DNA of 10,058 nt from Deinococcus sp. YIM 77859 (GTDB lineage: Bacteria; Deinococcota; Deinococci; Deinococcales; Deinococcaceae): positions 1 through 10,058 of the forward strand of contig NZ_JQNI01000001.1 of the NCBI RefSeq assembly GCF_000745175.1, read 5' to 3'. Position 1 is the first letter of the stretch. The number at the start of each line of letters is the position of its first letter. Made by a program: the position numbers and the translations under genes. Under the pieces are notes generated by a model, which saw only the letters and a program-made list of their open reading frames with translations, did not search any database and was not told the DNA's origin. Positions 1 through 6,963 of this stretch are shown one piece after another.

Positions 1-255
1 GGCACGCTCGACGTGCTCGCCAACGAATCCTACCGGCTGAACGTCGCGGGGCAGCGCTTGACCTTTGAGGAAGGCAAGAAGGTGACGGCAGAGGGCGTCA
101 CGTTGCCCGCCGCGCCCTATGTGGACAACGACGTGATGTTCGTGCCGGTGAACAGCCTCAAGAGCCTGGGGTGCACGGTGACGATCACCAGCACGCAATT
201 CAGGGCAGAGTGCCCAGGCGGAACCAGCATCGATGGAACGCAAATCTCCTGGTAA
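1..255 (+). CDS. Stalk-domain (copper amine oxidase N-like) protein, C-terminal end
   Basis: The frame is open from the first base and ends at TAA 253-255, so only the last 84 residues are present. The pattern of a short beta stretch (LNVAGQRLTF), then VDNDVMFVPVNSLKSLGCTV, resembles the copper amine oxidase N-terminal/stalk repeat, in which a conserved V-P-hydrophobic stretch precedes L..LG..V. These domains are usually extracellular structural modules with no catalysis. Two cysteines (in LGCTV and AECPG) could form a disulfide, which fits an exported protein. The N-terminus, any signal peptide and the true function are outside the window. It lies 42 nt before the recombinase gene on the same strand and may be cargo of the element proposed here or part of it. 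The domain match is from pattern only, and the product name is tentative. Confidence 0.6.
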   Translation, partial: GTLDVLANESYRLNVAGQRLTFEEGKKVTAEGVTLPAAPYVDNDVMFVPVNSLKSLGCTVTITSTQFRAECPGGTSIDGTQISW

Positions 256-285
256 GTTCCTGCCCCTGCCCCAGGGGTTGAGGAT

Positions 286-291
286 GGAGGT
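286..291 (+). promoter_or_regulatory. Shine-Dalgarno of the recombinase gene
   Basis: GGAGGT lies 6 nt before GTG 298. This supports the GTG start over any later ATG. The serine catalytic motif begins only 8 residues in, so a later start would remove it. Confidence 0.75.
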
Positions 292-297
292 GGCCGG

Positions 298-1713
298 GTG
301 ACCCGTCCCGCGGCCCTCTACATTCGCGTCTCGAATCACCTCCTTGCCCGCGATGACCGCTACGGCTTGGCTCGCCAGGAGGCCGAGGGCCGGGCCTACG
401 CTGCCCGCCAGGGCTTCACCATCCCGGAGGGGGCGCTCTACACCGACATCATCACCGGGCGCAGCGAGACGCGCAAAGGTCTGGAGCAGCTTAAGGCGGA
501 GGCTGGCCGCTACAGCGCCATCATCACCAGCGAGGCGGACCGCCTGGGCCGTACACCCCTCGCCGGGCACAAAATCCTCGACGAGCTGCTGGGCCTGGGC
601 CTCCAGGTCCACAACGCCGTGGACGGCTGGTACAACCCGGAGGACGATTCCAGCGTCCTGACCTACGACGTGCGGATGCTGCTCGCTCATCAGGAGCTGC
701 GGCAGATCAAGCGCCGCATGCTCGGCGGCAAACTGGCCGCGGCCGAGAAGGGCGGGATCATCCCCCACCACTGGCGCTGCTACGGCTACCGCGAGGTGTT
801 CACCCTCGAAGGCGGGCGGCCCGTCCGGCGCATCGAAGTGGACGAGGCCGAGGCGGAGATCGTGCGCGAGATTTTCCGCCGCCTCGTGGGGGGCGAGACG
901 ACCGGCAAGATCGCCGACGACCTGAACGCCCGCGGGGTGCCCAGCCCCATGAATGCCATCTGGCACCTGCAACGGGTCTGGTATATCGCGCAGAACACGG
1001 CGTACAAGGGCGAGGCCAGGATGACCCTCCGGCACGCGAAACGGGAGTTCATCTTCGCCGTGCCCGCCCTGGTGGACGCCGACACCTGGCAGCTCGCCCG
1101 CGACAGCCTGCGCCGCAAGCCGAAGAAGCACACGGACATCTTCTGGCTGAACGGCATCCTGCGCTGCGCGGAGTGCGGCGGGGCGATGAGCGGCACGAAC
1201 ACGCAGTCGAACCGCACCAGCTACCGGCATTACCGCTGCTCCCGGGCGTTCAAACACCGCCACTACGGGGACACACCCACCTGCTCCCAGCGCACCCACT
1301 ACCGCATGAACGACCTGCACGCGCACGCCGAGCGGATCGTGCGGGAGATCGCCGAACACCCCGAGCGGTACATGACCGCCGCCGCGCCGCCCGTGCCCGA
1401 CCACAGCCGCACCCTGCGGGAGATTGAGCGCCTGGAGGGGCAACTGAAGCGCTACCTCGCGGACTATCAGCGGGAGCTGCTGACCGGCGACGAGTACGCG
1501 GGACTGCGTGACGCGGCCCGGCAGCAGATCGAGGCGCTTCGGGCACAGATGGCCCCGCCGCCCGTGGTCACACTGCCGAACATGGCGGCGACACTGGAGG
1601 CGATTGGGCGGCTGGTGCGGGAGGGGGTGCCGACGCGGGAGGTGCTGCTGCGCTCGGGCACGCGCCTGAGCATCGCGCCGGGCGGGGTGCTGGAGGTGGT
1701 GCTGCGGGTCTAG
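298..1713 (+). CDS. Large serine recombinase (site-specific integrase)
   Basis: This is a 471-residue serine recombinase of the large phage/ICE integrase class, which cuts att sites through a covalent phosphoserine. The resolvase domain spans about residues 5-150. YIRVS at 8-12 carries Arg10 and nucleophile Ser12. DRLGR at 81-85 supplies the second conserved arginine cluster. A Recombinase (PF07508-like) domain follows at about 160-275 (CYGYREVF, then EAEIVREIF and the GVPSP turn). A zinc ribbon uses Cys290, Cys293, Cys314 and Cys329. A coiled coil lies at about 372-420 (REIERLEGQLKRYLADYQRE), as in integrases that control direction of recombination. Length and domain order fit a complete, intact enzyme with no frame break. 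It is transcribed toward the mutS junction 265 nt downstream, the usual position of an integrase next to its attachment site. A transposase-type serine recombinase is less likely because of the zinc ribbon and coiled coil. Confidence 0.93.
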   Translation: MTRPAALYIRVSNHLLARDDRYGLARQEAEGRAYAARQGFTIPEGALYTDIITGRSETRKGLEQLKAEAGRYSAIITSEADRLGRTPLAGHKILDELLGLGLQVHNAVDGWYNPEDDSSVLTYDVRMLLAHQELRQIKRRMLGGKLAAAEKGGIIPHHWRCYGYREVFTLEGGRPVRRIEVDEAEAEIVREIFRRLVGGETTGKIADDLNARGVPSPMNAIWHLQRVWYIAQNTAYKGEARMTLRHAKREFIFAVPALVDADTWQLARDSLRRKPKKHTDIFWLNGILRCAECGGAMSGTNTQSNRTSYRHYRCSRAFKHRHYGDTPTCSQRTHYRMNDLHAHAERIVREIAEHPERYMTAAAPPVPDHSRTLREIERLEGQLKRYLADYQRELLTGDEYAGLRDAARQQIEALRAQMAPPPVVTLPNMAATLEAIGRLVREGVPTREVLLRSGTRLSIAPGGVLEVVLRV

Positions 1714-1748
1714 CGGGAGGCTGGCCGACAGCAGAACGAATCGGGGGG

Positions 1749-1754
1749 TACGCT
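1749..1754 (+). promoter_or_regulatory. -10 box of a leaderless promoter for the 60-residue ORF
   Basis: TACGCT ends 5 nt before ATG 1760, so transcription would begin at or next to the start codon. A weak -35 candidate, CCGACA, lies at 1725-1730 with an 18-nt spacer. The same hexamer at nearly the same distance precedes the lysE-like gene and the membrane-protein gene in this window. Confidence 0.5.
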
Positions 1755-1759
1755 AGGGC

Positions 1760-1942
1760 ATGAACCCCGACAGCGACCCCGGATTGCCAGATGGAGAGGA
1801 TCGCCAGCGCGTCCTGCGGGCATGGCAGATCATTGGCGAACTCCTGCGAACCGAACGGGACCCGCAACGTAGAGCGGAATTGCGGCAGGCCGTCCGGCTC
1901 CTCGATGAGGCACTGGACGGCCCTCTCCCCGCGGGCAGGTAA
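1760..1942 (+). CDS. Small helical protein of unknown function (60 aa)
   Basis: I do not recognise this protein. It is short, charged and rich in Arg, Glu, Ala and Leu. Residues 14-53 read as two amphipathic helices (DRQRVLRAWQIIGELL and RRAELRQAVRLLDEAL). There is no signal peptide, membrane segment or cysteine. The ATG has no convincing Shine-Dalgarno but a TACGCT -10 box ends 5 nt before it, a layout shared with several better-established genes here. It begins 46 nt after the recombinase stop and ends 35 nt before the mutS junction, so it sits between integrase and attachment site. Recombination directionality factors of serine integrases are small, diverse proteins often encoded nearby, so that role is possible but nothing in the sequence proves it. 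It could also be a non-coding stretch. Confidence 0.5.
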   Translation: MNPDSDPGLPDGEDRQRVLRAWQIIGELLRTERDPQRRAELRQAVRLLDEALDGPLPAGR

Positions 1943-1957
1943 TGTGTGCTATCGGCG

Positions 1958-1973
1958 GGAGTTTCCGAACTCC
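1958..1973. repeat. Inverted repeat beside the mutS junction
   Basis: GGAGTT and AACTCC form perfect 6-nt arms around TCCG. The repeat ends 3-4 nt before the point where mutS homology stops, inside the presumed element arm. It may be part of the recombinase binding arm of the hybrid attachment site, or a chance palindrome. Confidence 0.4.
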
Positions 1974-1984
1974 ATCTCGCCGAC
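1974..1984. other. Candidate hybrid attachment site (element/mutS junction)
   Basis: On the minus strand the mutS codons for Gln-Val-Gly are followed by GA, the first two bases expected of the conserved Asp codon. The frame then reads Met-Glu-Phe-Gly-Asn-Ser-Arg-Arg-stop, with no mutS sequence in any frame. The crossover core is therefore at or just right of 1977. Serine integrases exchange at a 2-bp core. The exact dinucleotide cannot be fixed without the other junction or an uninterrupted mutS from a relative. Confidence 0.5.
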
Positions 1985-2110
1985 CTGAAACAGCAGCAGA
2001 AAATCAGGGTAGGCGTCGCGCAGGGCCACGTACTGCTCGAGCATAGGCGGCAGCACCCCCGACCCCGTTCCCTTCAACACGCTCTGCGGTACGCCCACCG
2101 ACATGGGCGG

Positions 2111-2121
2111 AGAATAGCGTA
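2111..2121 (-). promoter_or_regulatory. Leaderless promoter of mutS
   Basis: On the minus strand TACGCTATTCT contains two overlapping -10 candidates. TATTCT (2116-2111) ends 6 nt before ATG 2104, placing the transcription start at the start codon. There is no Shine-Dalgarno and no clear -35 box. The promoter lies outside the element and points into it. Confidence 0.5.
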
Positions 2122-2178
2122 CGCCGTTCTGTTGTGGGCGGAATGGCGGTGACCCTTGAGAGGTGGGCAACAAGGAGA

Positions 2179-2205
2179 ACCGCCCCGCGCGAAGGGCAGG
2201 GCGGT
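2179..2205 (-). terminator. Rho-independent terminator of the lipoprotein gene
   Basis: Read on the minus strand, ACCGCCCTGC and GCGGGGCGGT pair as a 10-bp stem (one G-U pair) around a 7-nt loop, followed by TCTCCTTGTT. It begins 17 nt after the lipoprotein stop codon and separates that gene from mutS. The T tract is broken by C and G, so efficiency is uncertain. Confidence 0.65.
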
Positions 2206-2222
2206 GGGAGGGAAGGAAGGGG

Positions 2223-2984
2223 TCAGCGGAAGAAGGGGAGGGCCTGGGCGACCTTGAGAACGGGCTGCGCCGCAGCCGAGCGGTTCAGCGACTGCTGGCC
2301 CAGGGACAGGGCCGAATCATTCTCCAGGTAAAGCCACTGCGCGGGCAGCGAGCCGGTCTTGAGGCTAAGCGTGCCGCCCTGCTTCGTGGCAGAGAGCGTG
2401 AGCGTCATCTTGTTCCAGCCCGCTTGCAGCTGCACGTTGATATTCCCCGTGACGGGGACGCCGTCCTGGGTACAGTTCAGTCGGCCCGATAGCCCCGCCG
2501 CCTTGTCGGCATAGACATATAGACCCCCTTCCATGCTGACCGACTCCAGGGTGCCGCCACTGGTCCTCACCTGGAAACCGGCGGGGGCAATCTCACCGCT
2601 CTTGCCCGCCTGCACGCGGAACGTGGCCACGTTCCCCCGCGCGTTGCTCGCTCCAGAGGTCGTGAGGCTCCCCGTGCAGCCCTCGGGCAGATCCGAAGTG
2701 AGGTCTAGGTTCGAGAGCAGCGCGGCATCCAGGCTGGGCAGCGTCAGGCTGAATCGGCCGTCGGCCGTGAGGTCAGCCGTGACGAGGTTGTCCTTGCCCT
2801 CCACCGAGACGAGAACCTTGCCGGCACCGCCCGTCCAGCTGGAGTACGTGATCGTCCCCGAGGGACTGGCGCTGAGCTCTTTGACCTGACCCGAGACCGT
2901 TTCGGGCTGCGGCGTCGAGGGCGTGCTGTTGCAGGACGCCAGCAGGAGGGTGGAACCGAGCAGCAGAGCGGCGGCTTTTTTCAT
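2223..2984 (-). CDS. Putative lipoprotein of unknown function
   Basis: This is a 253-residue protein with a lipoprotein signal: Lys2-Lys3, a hydrophobic stretch at 4-16 and lipobox Leu15-Ala16-Ser17-Cys18. Cys18 would be lipidated and the mature protein anchored to the membrane facing outward. A Ser/Thr/Pro-rich linker (19-30) follows. The rest alternates short hydrophobic and polar stretches typical of beta structure, including a carboxypeptidase-regulatory-like segment (KVLVSVEG at about 56-63, then ADGRFSLTLP at about 74-83). Two cysteines (in EGCTG and LNCTQ) may pair. I recognise no catalytic motif, and it is probably a clade-restricted surface or binding protein. The start is supported by GGGTGAG at 2997-2991, 6 nt upstream of the ATG. 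It lies divergent from phhB and ends in a hairpin terminator before mutS. Confidence 0.85.
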   Translation of the reverse strand: MKKAAALLLGSTLLLASCNSTPSTPQPETVSGQVKELSASPSGTITYSSWTGGAGKVLVSVEGKDNLVTADLTADGRFSLTLPSLDAALLSNLDLTSDLPEGCTGSLTTSGASNARGNVATFRVQAGKSGEIAPAGFQVRTSGGTLESVSMEGGLYVYADKAAGLSGRLNCTQDGVPVTGNINVQLQAGWNKMTLTLSATKQGGTLSLKTGSLPAQWLYLENDSALSLGQQSLNRSAAAQPVLKVAQALPFFR

Positions 2985-3070
2985 ACGTCTCTCACCCTAT
3001 AAGCGGGCAGTGACCGGGGCAAGCAGATTTGCCCGGCAGCGTCCTCCCCCTGCACCGCGTCCCGCTCCCC

Positions 3071-3098
3071 TTGCCCTGCACGCAGCCTCCCGTAGCAT
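3071..3098 (+). promoter_or_regulatory. Leaderless promoter of phhB
   Basis: TTGCCC (3071-3076), a 16-nt spacer and TAGCAT (3093-3098) precede ATG 3105 by 6 nt. No Shine-Dalgarno is present. The mRNA would start at the ATG. Confidence 0.55.
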
Positions 3099-3104
3099 GC
3101 GGGC

Positions 3105-3437
3105 ATGAGTCCCGAAGTGTACGACCCTCGCATGGGCTACGATCCCCGCCGCAAGCTCACCGACGGCGACGTTCAGAGCCTCAAACCGGAGGGCTGGTGG
3201 GGAGATGACGGCAAGCTGTTTCGCGAGTTTCCCTTCGCCACGTACCAGGCCGGAGTGGATTTCGCCGTGCGGGTGGCAGCGCTCGCAGAGGCGCAAAACC
3301 ACCATCCCGACCTTCACATCTTTTACCGCAGGGTGCGGGTCAACTATTTCACCCACGACGCGGGCGGAGTCACCCTGCGCGACATCGAGGGCGCGCGGGC
3401 CGTCAATGCCCTGTGGCGCGAGGTGACGGGCGCTTGA
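3105..3437 (+). CDS. phhB: Pterin-4a-carbinolamine dehydratase
   Basis: This enzyme dehydrates 4a-hydroxytetrahydropterin, the oxidised cofactor left by phenylalanine hydroxylase, so that the pterin can be recycled. The 110-residue length is typical. The family signature is clear: FRFEFPFATYQAGVDF-type beta-alpha core at 39-53, the catalytic NHHPDLHIFY at 65-74 (His66 and His67), and a third histidine in FTHDAGG (His84). RVRVNYFTHDAGGVTLRD matches the conserved C-terminal strand. ATG 3105 is chosen because a TAGCAT -10 box ends 6 nt before it; an internal ATG at 3132 (Met-Gly-Tyr) is possible but has no such signal. The stop overlaps the thioesterase start, so the two are cotranscribed. No hydroxylase gene is in the window. 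A role in molybdopterin or other pterin metabolism cannot be ruled out. Confidence 0.93.
   Translation: MSPEVYDPRMGYDPRRKLTDGDVQSLKPEGWWGDDGKLFREFPFATYQAGVDFAVRVAALAEAQNHHPDLHIFYRRVRVNYFTHDAGGVTLRDIEGARAVNALWREVTGA
3420..3426 (+). promoter_or_regulatory. Shine-Dalgarno deciding the thioesterase start
   Basis: GAGGTGA lies 7 nt before TTG 3434, inside the end of phhB. It favours the TTG start, which overlaps the phhB stop as TTGA, over the in-frame GTG at 3413, which has no such site. Confidence 0.65.
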
Positions 3438-3895
3438 GGACGGTTCACCCCGTAGACCTCCTGTGGGACCGCGTGTCCCCACGGCGCCGGTACGAACTCA
3501 CCGTGACGGTGGAGCCCTCTCACCTCGACGACCTGCACCACGTCAACAACACCGTGTACCTGGTCTGGTGCGAGCAGGTGGCCCGTGCCCACGCCCTCAG
3601 CCTGGGCATGGGCACGGACGCCCTGAGCCAACTCGGCGCCGTCCCGGTTGCCCGGCAACACGTCATCACGTACCACCGGCCCGCGCTGCTTGGCGACCGC
3701 GTCCGCCTGCGCACCGTGCTGGCCGAGCACGCGGGTGTGCGCAGTGTTCGCGCCTACAGCCTCGACCGCGCAGGCGAGCCCGGCCAAGCGGCGGAGCGCC
3801 TCGCGGAGTGTCAGACCGAGTGGGTCTGGGTGGACCCGACGACCGGGCGGCCCAAGCGTACGCCGCAAGCGGTGCTGGAGGCCTTTGGCTTTTAG
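3434..3895 (+). CDS. Acyl-CoA thioesterase (4HBT / hot-dog fold)
   Basis: This is a 153-residue single hot-dog protein of the 4-hydroxybenzoyl-CoA/YbgC/FadM group, which hydrolyses acyl-CoA thioesters in the cytoplasm. The diagnostic motif is at residues 30-42: HLDDLHHVNNTVY, equivalent to D-x-x-G-H-V-N-N-x-x-Y, with the catalytic acid being Asp32 or Asp33. Residues HVITYHRPALLGD and a final strand (QTEWVWVDPTTGRP) complete the fold. An in-frame GTG at 3413 would add 7 residues, but the Shine-Dalgarno and the TTGA overlap point to TTG 3434. The gene is translationally coupled to phhB, yet thioesterases have broad substrates and no pathway link is proven. It ends 14 nt from the convergent lysE-like gene, with no obvious terminator between them. 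Confidence 0.87.
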   Translation: MRTVHPVDLLWDRVSPRRRYELTVTVEPSHLDDLHHVNNTVYLVWCEQVARAHALSLGMGTDALSQLGAVPVARQHVITYHRPALLGDRVRLRTVLAEHAGVRSVRAYSLDRAGEPGQAAERLAECQTEWVWVDPTTGRPKRTPQAVLEAFGF

Positions 3896-3909
3896 GGGTG
3901 GGGAGCACG

Positions 3910-4527
3910 TCAGCGGTCGAGCGCCACCCGCAGCCCCAGGAGCACCATCGCCCCCCCGGTGAGCCGTTCGAGGAGGGCGCGAACGCGGGGTGTGCGAAGC
4001 CGAGACGCCAGCGTGCCCATCAGCAGAACGAGGGTGCCCAGCCACACCACACCCCAGCCGAAATGGATGAGGGCCAGCACCAAGGCCTGCGGCAGCGCGT
4101 CCTCTTCCGGCAGCACGAACTGCGGCAACACCGTGAGGTAGAAGAGCGCGACCTTGGGGTTCAGGACATTGGTGGTAAGCCCCTGGAGGAGAGCGCCGGT
4201 CAGGCTCAGCGCCCCTCCCTCGGTGGTGGGGACCTGGGCCGTGTGGCGGGCTTCTCGCCAGGCCCGCAGACCCAGATACAGCAGGTACGCGGCGCCGGCC
4301 AGTTTGACCCCCTCGTACAGGGCAGCGCTCCGAGCGAGCACCACGCTGAGCCCCAGGGCGCTGAGGGTGGCGTGGAAGAGCAGGCCGCTACACACGCCCA
4401 GCACCGCGCCCCACCCCGCCGCGCGCCCCCCCGCCAGAGCCGCGCGAATCACCAGGGCTGTGTCTGCCCCCGGCGTGACGGTCAGCAGCAGGGAAAACAC
4501 AGCAAAACCGAGCAGGGTGCCGTCCAT
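3910..4527 (-). CDS. LysE/RhtB-family amino acid exporter
   Basis: This is a 205-residue membrane protein with about six hydrophobic segments and the family landmarks: TPGAD at 18-22 near the end of helix 1, GVCSGLLFHATLSALGL at about 44-60, the NVLNPKVALFYL motif at 120-131 followed by LPQF, and a final hydrophobic segment. Members export amino acids or their derivatives across the inner membrane using the proton gradient. It follows kynU by 43 nt on the same strand, so it could export a tryptophan-pathway product such as alanine, anthranilate or kynurenine, but substrates cannot be read from sequence. It has no Shine-Dalgarno, and TACGCT ends 6 nt before the ATG, suggesting its own leaderless transcript besides any read-through from kynBU. 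A palindrome covers that -10 box. Confidence 0.9.
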   Translation of the reverse strand: MDGTLLGFAVFSLLLTVTPGADTALVIRAALAGGRAAGWGAVLGVCSGLLFHATLSALGLSVVLARSAALYEGVKLAGAAYLLYLGLRAWREARHTAQVPTTEGGALSLTGALLQGLTTNVLNPKVALFYLTVLPQFVLPEEDALPQALVLALIHFGWGVVWLGTLVLLMGTLASRLRTPRVRALLERLTGGAMVLLGLRVALDR

Positions 4528-4529
4528 TC

Positions 4530-4550
4530 CCGCAGCGTAAGCGGCTGCGG
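4530..4550 (-). promoter_or_regulatory. Palindrome over the -10 box of the lysE-like gene
   Basis: CCGCAGC and GCTGCGG form perfect 7-nt arms around a 7-nt centre. The minus-strand TACGCT -10 box (4539-4534) lies inside it, 6 nt before ATG 4527. It could be an operator for a regulator of the exporter. It is also 20 nt past the kynU stop and might fold as a hairpin there, but no T tract follows. Confidence 0.4.
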
Positions 4551-4570
4551 TGCCCGCCGAGAAGCCCGCC

Positions 4571-5747
<1,177 letters not shown>

Positions 5748-5751
<4 letters not shown>

Positions 5752-6389
5752 GCCCTCTCCTCCGGCAGGGTCCCCGCAGGCAGCAGCAGGGCGCGGGCCG
5801 GGGCCCCGTCGACACCAACAAGCGGCAGCGGCAGGCACACGAGGTCGTATTCTCCATCGGAAACCGCGCTGAGGTTGAGGCCCTCCACAATGAGGATCCC
5901 CGTCTCCCGGCAGGCCTGGTGGGCGGGAAGCGTCTTGCTGGTCAGCGGATCCACGCTCGGGCTGTCCGTGCCGATGAGCCGCACGCCGCGCCGCGCCGCC
6001 TCGCGCACCAGTTCCGGGGCCAGGGCCGCAAAGTCTTGGGGAAACTCGGCCCAGTGGGCGGGCTGACCCGTGTGCAGCAGCAGCCGGGGCGGGAGGCGTG
6101 CTGGCAGCTCCGCCAGGGCGGTGGCGGGCACCAGGCCCTCCTCGGCCCGCACGGTGACCACCCGGCACGGTCCCAGGTAGGCCGCGAGGTTCACTTCGTC
6201 CAGGCGCGCCCCTGCATCGTCATAGTGCCAGGGAGCGTCCACATGGGTGCCCGTGTGGGTGCTGGTGCGCAGCTCGCCCGTGTTCACGCTGTCTCCCCGC
6301 GCGATACGGGCCAGGGGCTCGACCCGAAAGGGTGCGTCCCCCGGCCAGGTGGGATGTCCGGGGGTCAGCCGCCTTGAAATGTCGATCAT
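5748..6389 (-). CDS. kynB: Kynurenine formamidase (arylformamidase)
   Basis: This metal-dependent cyclase-family hydrolase removes formate from N-formylkynurenine, the step after tryptophan dioxygenase. The signature THTGTHVDAPWHY at 44-56 supplies His45, His49, Asp51 and His55 for the metal site; the metal is usually zinc or manganese. IGTDSPSVDP at 139-148 is the other conserved block. The length of 213 residues matches the family. ATG 6389 is preferred over an ATG 27 nt upstream because the family begins Met-Ile-Asp-(Ile/Leu)-Ser, and because TATCTT ends 6 nt before it. The stop overlaps kynU by ATGA, so the two enzymes are made together and act in consecutive steps. No tryptophan dioxygenase (kynA) is in the window. 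Confidence 0.93.
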
Positions 6390-6395
6390 GGGGAG

Positions 6396-6401
6396 AAGAT
6401 A
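6396..6401 (-). promoter_or_regulatory. -10 box of a leaderless kynBU promoter
   Basis: TATCTT on the minus strand lies 6 nt before ATG 6389 (spacer CTCCCC). No Shine-Dalgarno is present. It overlaps the last codons of the upstream membrane-protein gene region only marginally, so kynBU may have its own transcript. Confidence 0.5.
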
Positions 6402-6412
6402 GCGGGAAGCGA

Positions 6413-6894
6413 TCACGTTCCCGGTGTGCTGCCCGGAAATACCGCCACACGCCCCACCATGTAGGCGCAGCCGTACAGGAACAGGGTGACCACCGGCAGC
6501 ACGCGCAGGCCGCGGCGCGGGTGAACGAGGCGCCCTTGCAGCAGCACCTCAGTGACATACAGGCTCAGCAGGGCAAAGCCCGCGTACATCCAGTGCTCCC
6601 AGTTGCGGCTGGGATCCACCGGCAGGCCGTATTTGGTGACGCCACCGCCCACATCCGTCGCGCTGGGCACCCGAGCGCCCCCACGGCCAGGACCACGCCG
6701 GTCACGACCGGCAGCAGTGTCAGAACCCAGGTCAGACGCAGCCACAGCAGAAAACCCGGCCGCACCTCGCCCCGCAGGGCTGGACCCAGACTCCACAGGA
6801 ACAGCACCAGGGTGGCGAGCGCGTAGGGAGTAGGAAAAAGAAGGGCCAGCGCGCTATTGAACTGATACCCGTGAATCAGCCGCAGAAGGTCCAT
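6413..6894 (-). CDS. Four-helix membrane protein, unknown (one frame break)
   Basis: The gene is split between two frames. The first gives MDLLRLIHGYQFNSALALLF and onward for 75 residues to VVLAVGALG. Adding one G to the run at 6670-6672 joins it to VPSATDVGGGVTKYGLPVDP and a C-terminal half ending at TGA 6413. The repaired protein has 160 residues and about four hydrophobic segments (about 15-36, 53-74, 100-118, 130-148), with a polar loop containing KYGLPVDPSRNWEHWMYAGF. I recognise no family and no catalytic motif. The ATG at 6894 is chosen over one 33 nt upstream because TACGCT ends 7 nt before it and the extra residues are not membrane-like. It lies between the VWA gene and kynB on the same strand. 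Its role is unknown. Confidence 0.75.
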
Positions 6895-6901
6895 GTGCCC
6901 C

Positions 6902-6907
6902 AGCGTA
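6902..6907 (-). promoter_or_regulatory. -10 box of a leaderless promoter for the membrane protein
   Basis: TACGCT on the minus strand ends 7 nt before ATG 6894, with no Shine-Dalgarno. It repeats the layout seen before the lysE-like gene and the 60-residue ORF. Confidence 0.45.
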
Positions 6908-6963
6908 CCCCGTGGGTTGGGAGCCAAGGGCCCCTCACGCCGCCGGGCCCAGCGTGACCGGGG

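Larger units (their letters stand above)
1..1977. mobile_element. End of an integrated serine-integrase element inserted in mutS
   Basis: An intact large serine recombinase and a small ORF lie directly beside a mutS gene that loses all homology at position 1977-1978. That is the arrangement left when an integrative element (prophage, ICE or island) recombines into a coding sequence. Only one end is visible. The other end, the remaining mutS codons (minus strand) and the cargo would be to the left of the window. The recombinase, the loss of mutS sequence and the adjacency are seen directly. That the recombinase caused the insertion is inferred. The alternative is a deletion or rearrangement that merely brought the two together. 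Confidence 0.65.
1949..2104 (-). pseudogene. mutS: mutS, 5' fragment truncated by insertion
   Basis: From ATG 2104 the frame reads 42 residues of the N-terminus of DNA mismatch repair protein MutS, ending in PPMLEQYVALRDAYPD and FLLLFQVG. This matches the family pattern P-M-x-x-Q-Y-x-x-x-K/R-x-x-x-P-x-x-L-L-x-F-x-x-G-D. In intact MutS the next residues are Asp-Phe-Tyr-Glu, whose Phe and Glu contact the mismatch. Here they are replaced by EMEFGNSRR and a stop at 1949, giving a 51-residue fragment of a protein normally above 800 residues. No frame continues the homology, so this is a truncation and not a frame slip. The open frame extends back to 2173, but a -10-like box ends 6 nt before ATG 2104 and supports that start. 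It follows a lipoprotein gene with its own terminator. Loss of MutS should abolish mismatch repair unless excision or another copy restores it. Confidence 0.82.

Noticed and set aside
786..1217. Minus-strand open frame inside the recombinase
   Set aside because: It is antisense to the well-supported recombinase, is low in complexity and has no ribosome site.
1949..2104. mutS truncation as another sequencing frame slip
   Set aside because: No frame after 1978 gives any MutS-like sequence, so homology is lost and not shifted.
2105..2180. RDRM upstream of mutS
   Set aside because: mutS has been proposed as a damage-response gene in this genus, but I see no TTAYG-N7-CRTAA palindrome here.
5752..6168. 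N-terminal extension of the kynureninase frame
   Set aside because: It is the shadow of kynB in another frame. The ATGA overlap and the family N-terminus place the start at 5751.
6895..6927. Earlier ATG start of the membrane protein at 6927
   Set aside because: The extra residues are not hydrophobic, and the -10 box would lie inside the coding sequence. ATG 6894 fits better.
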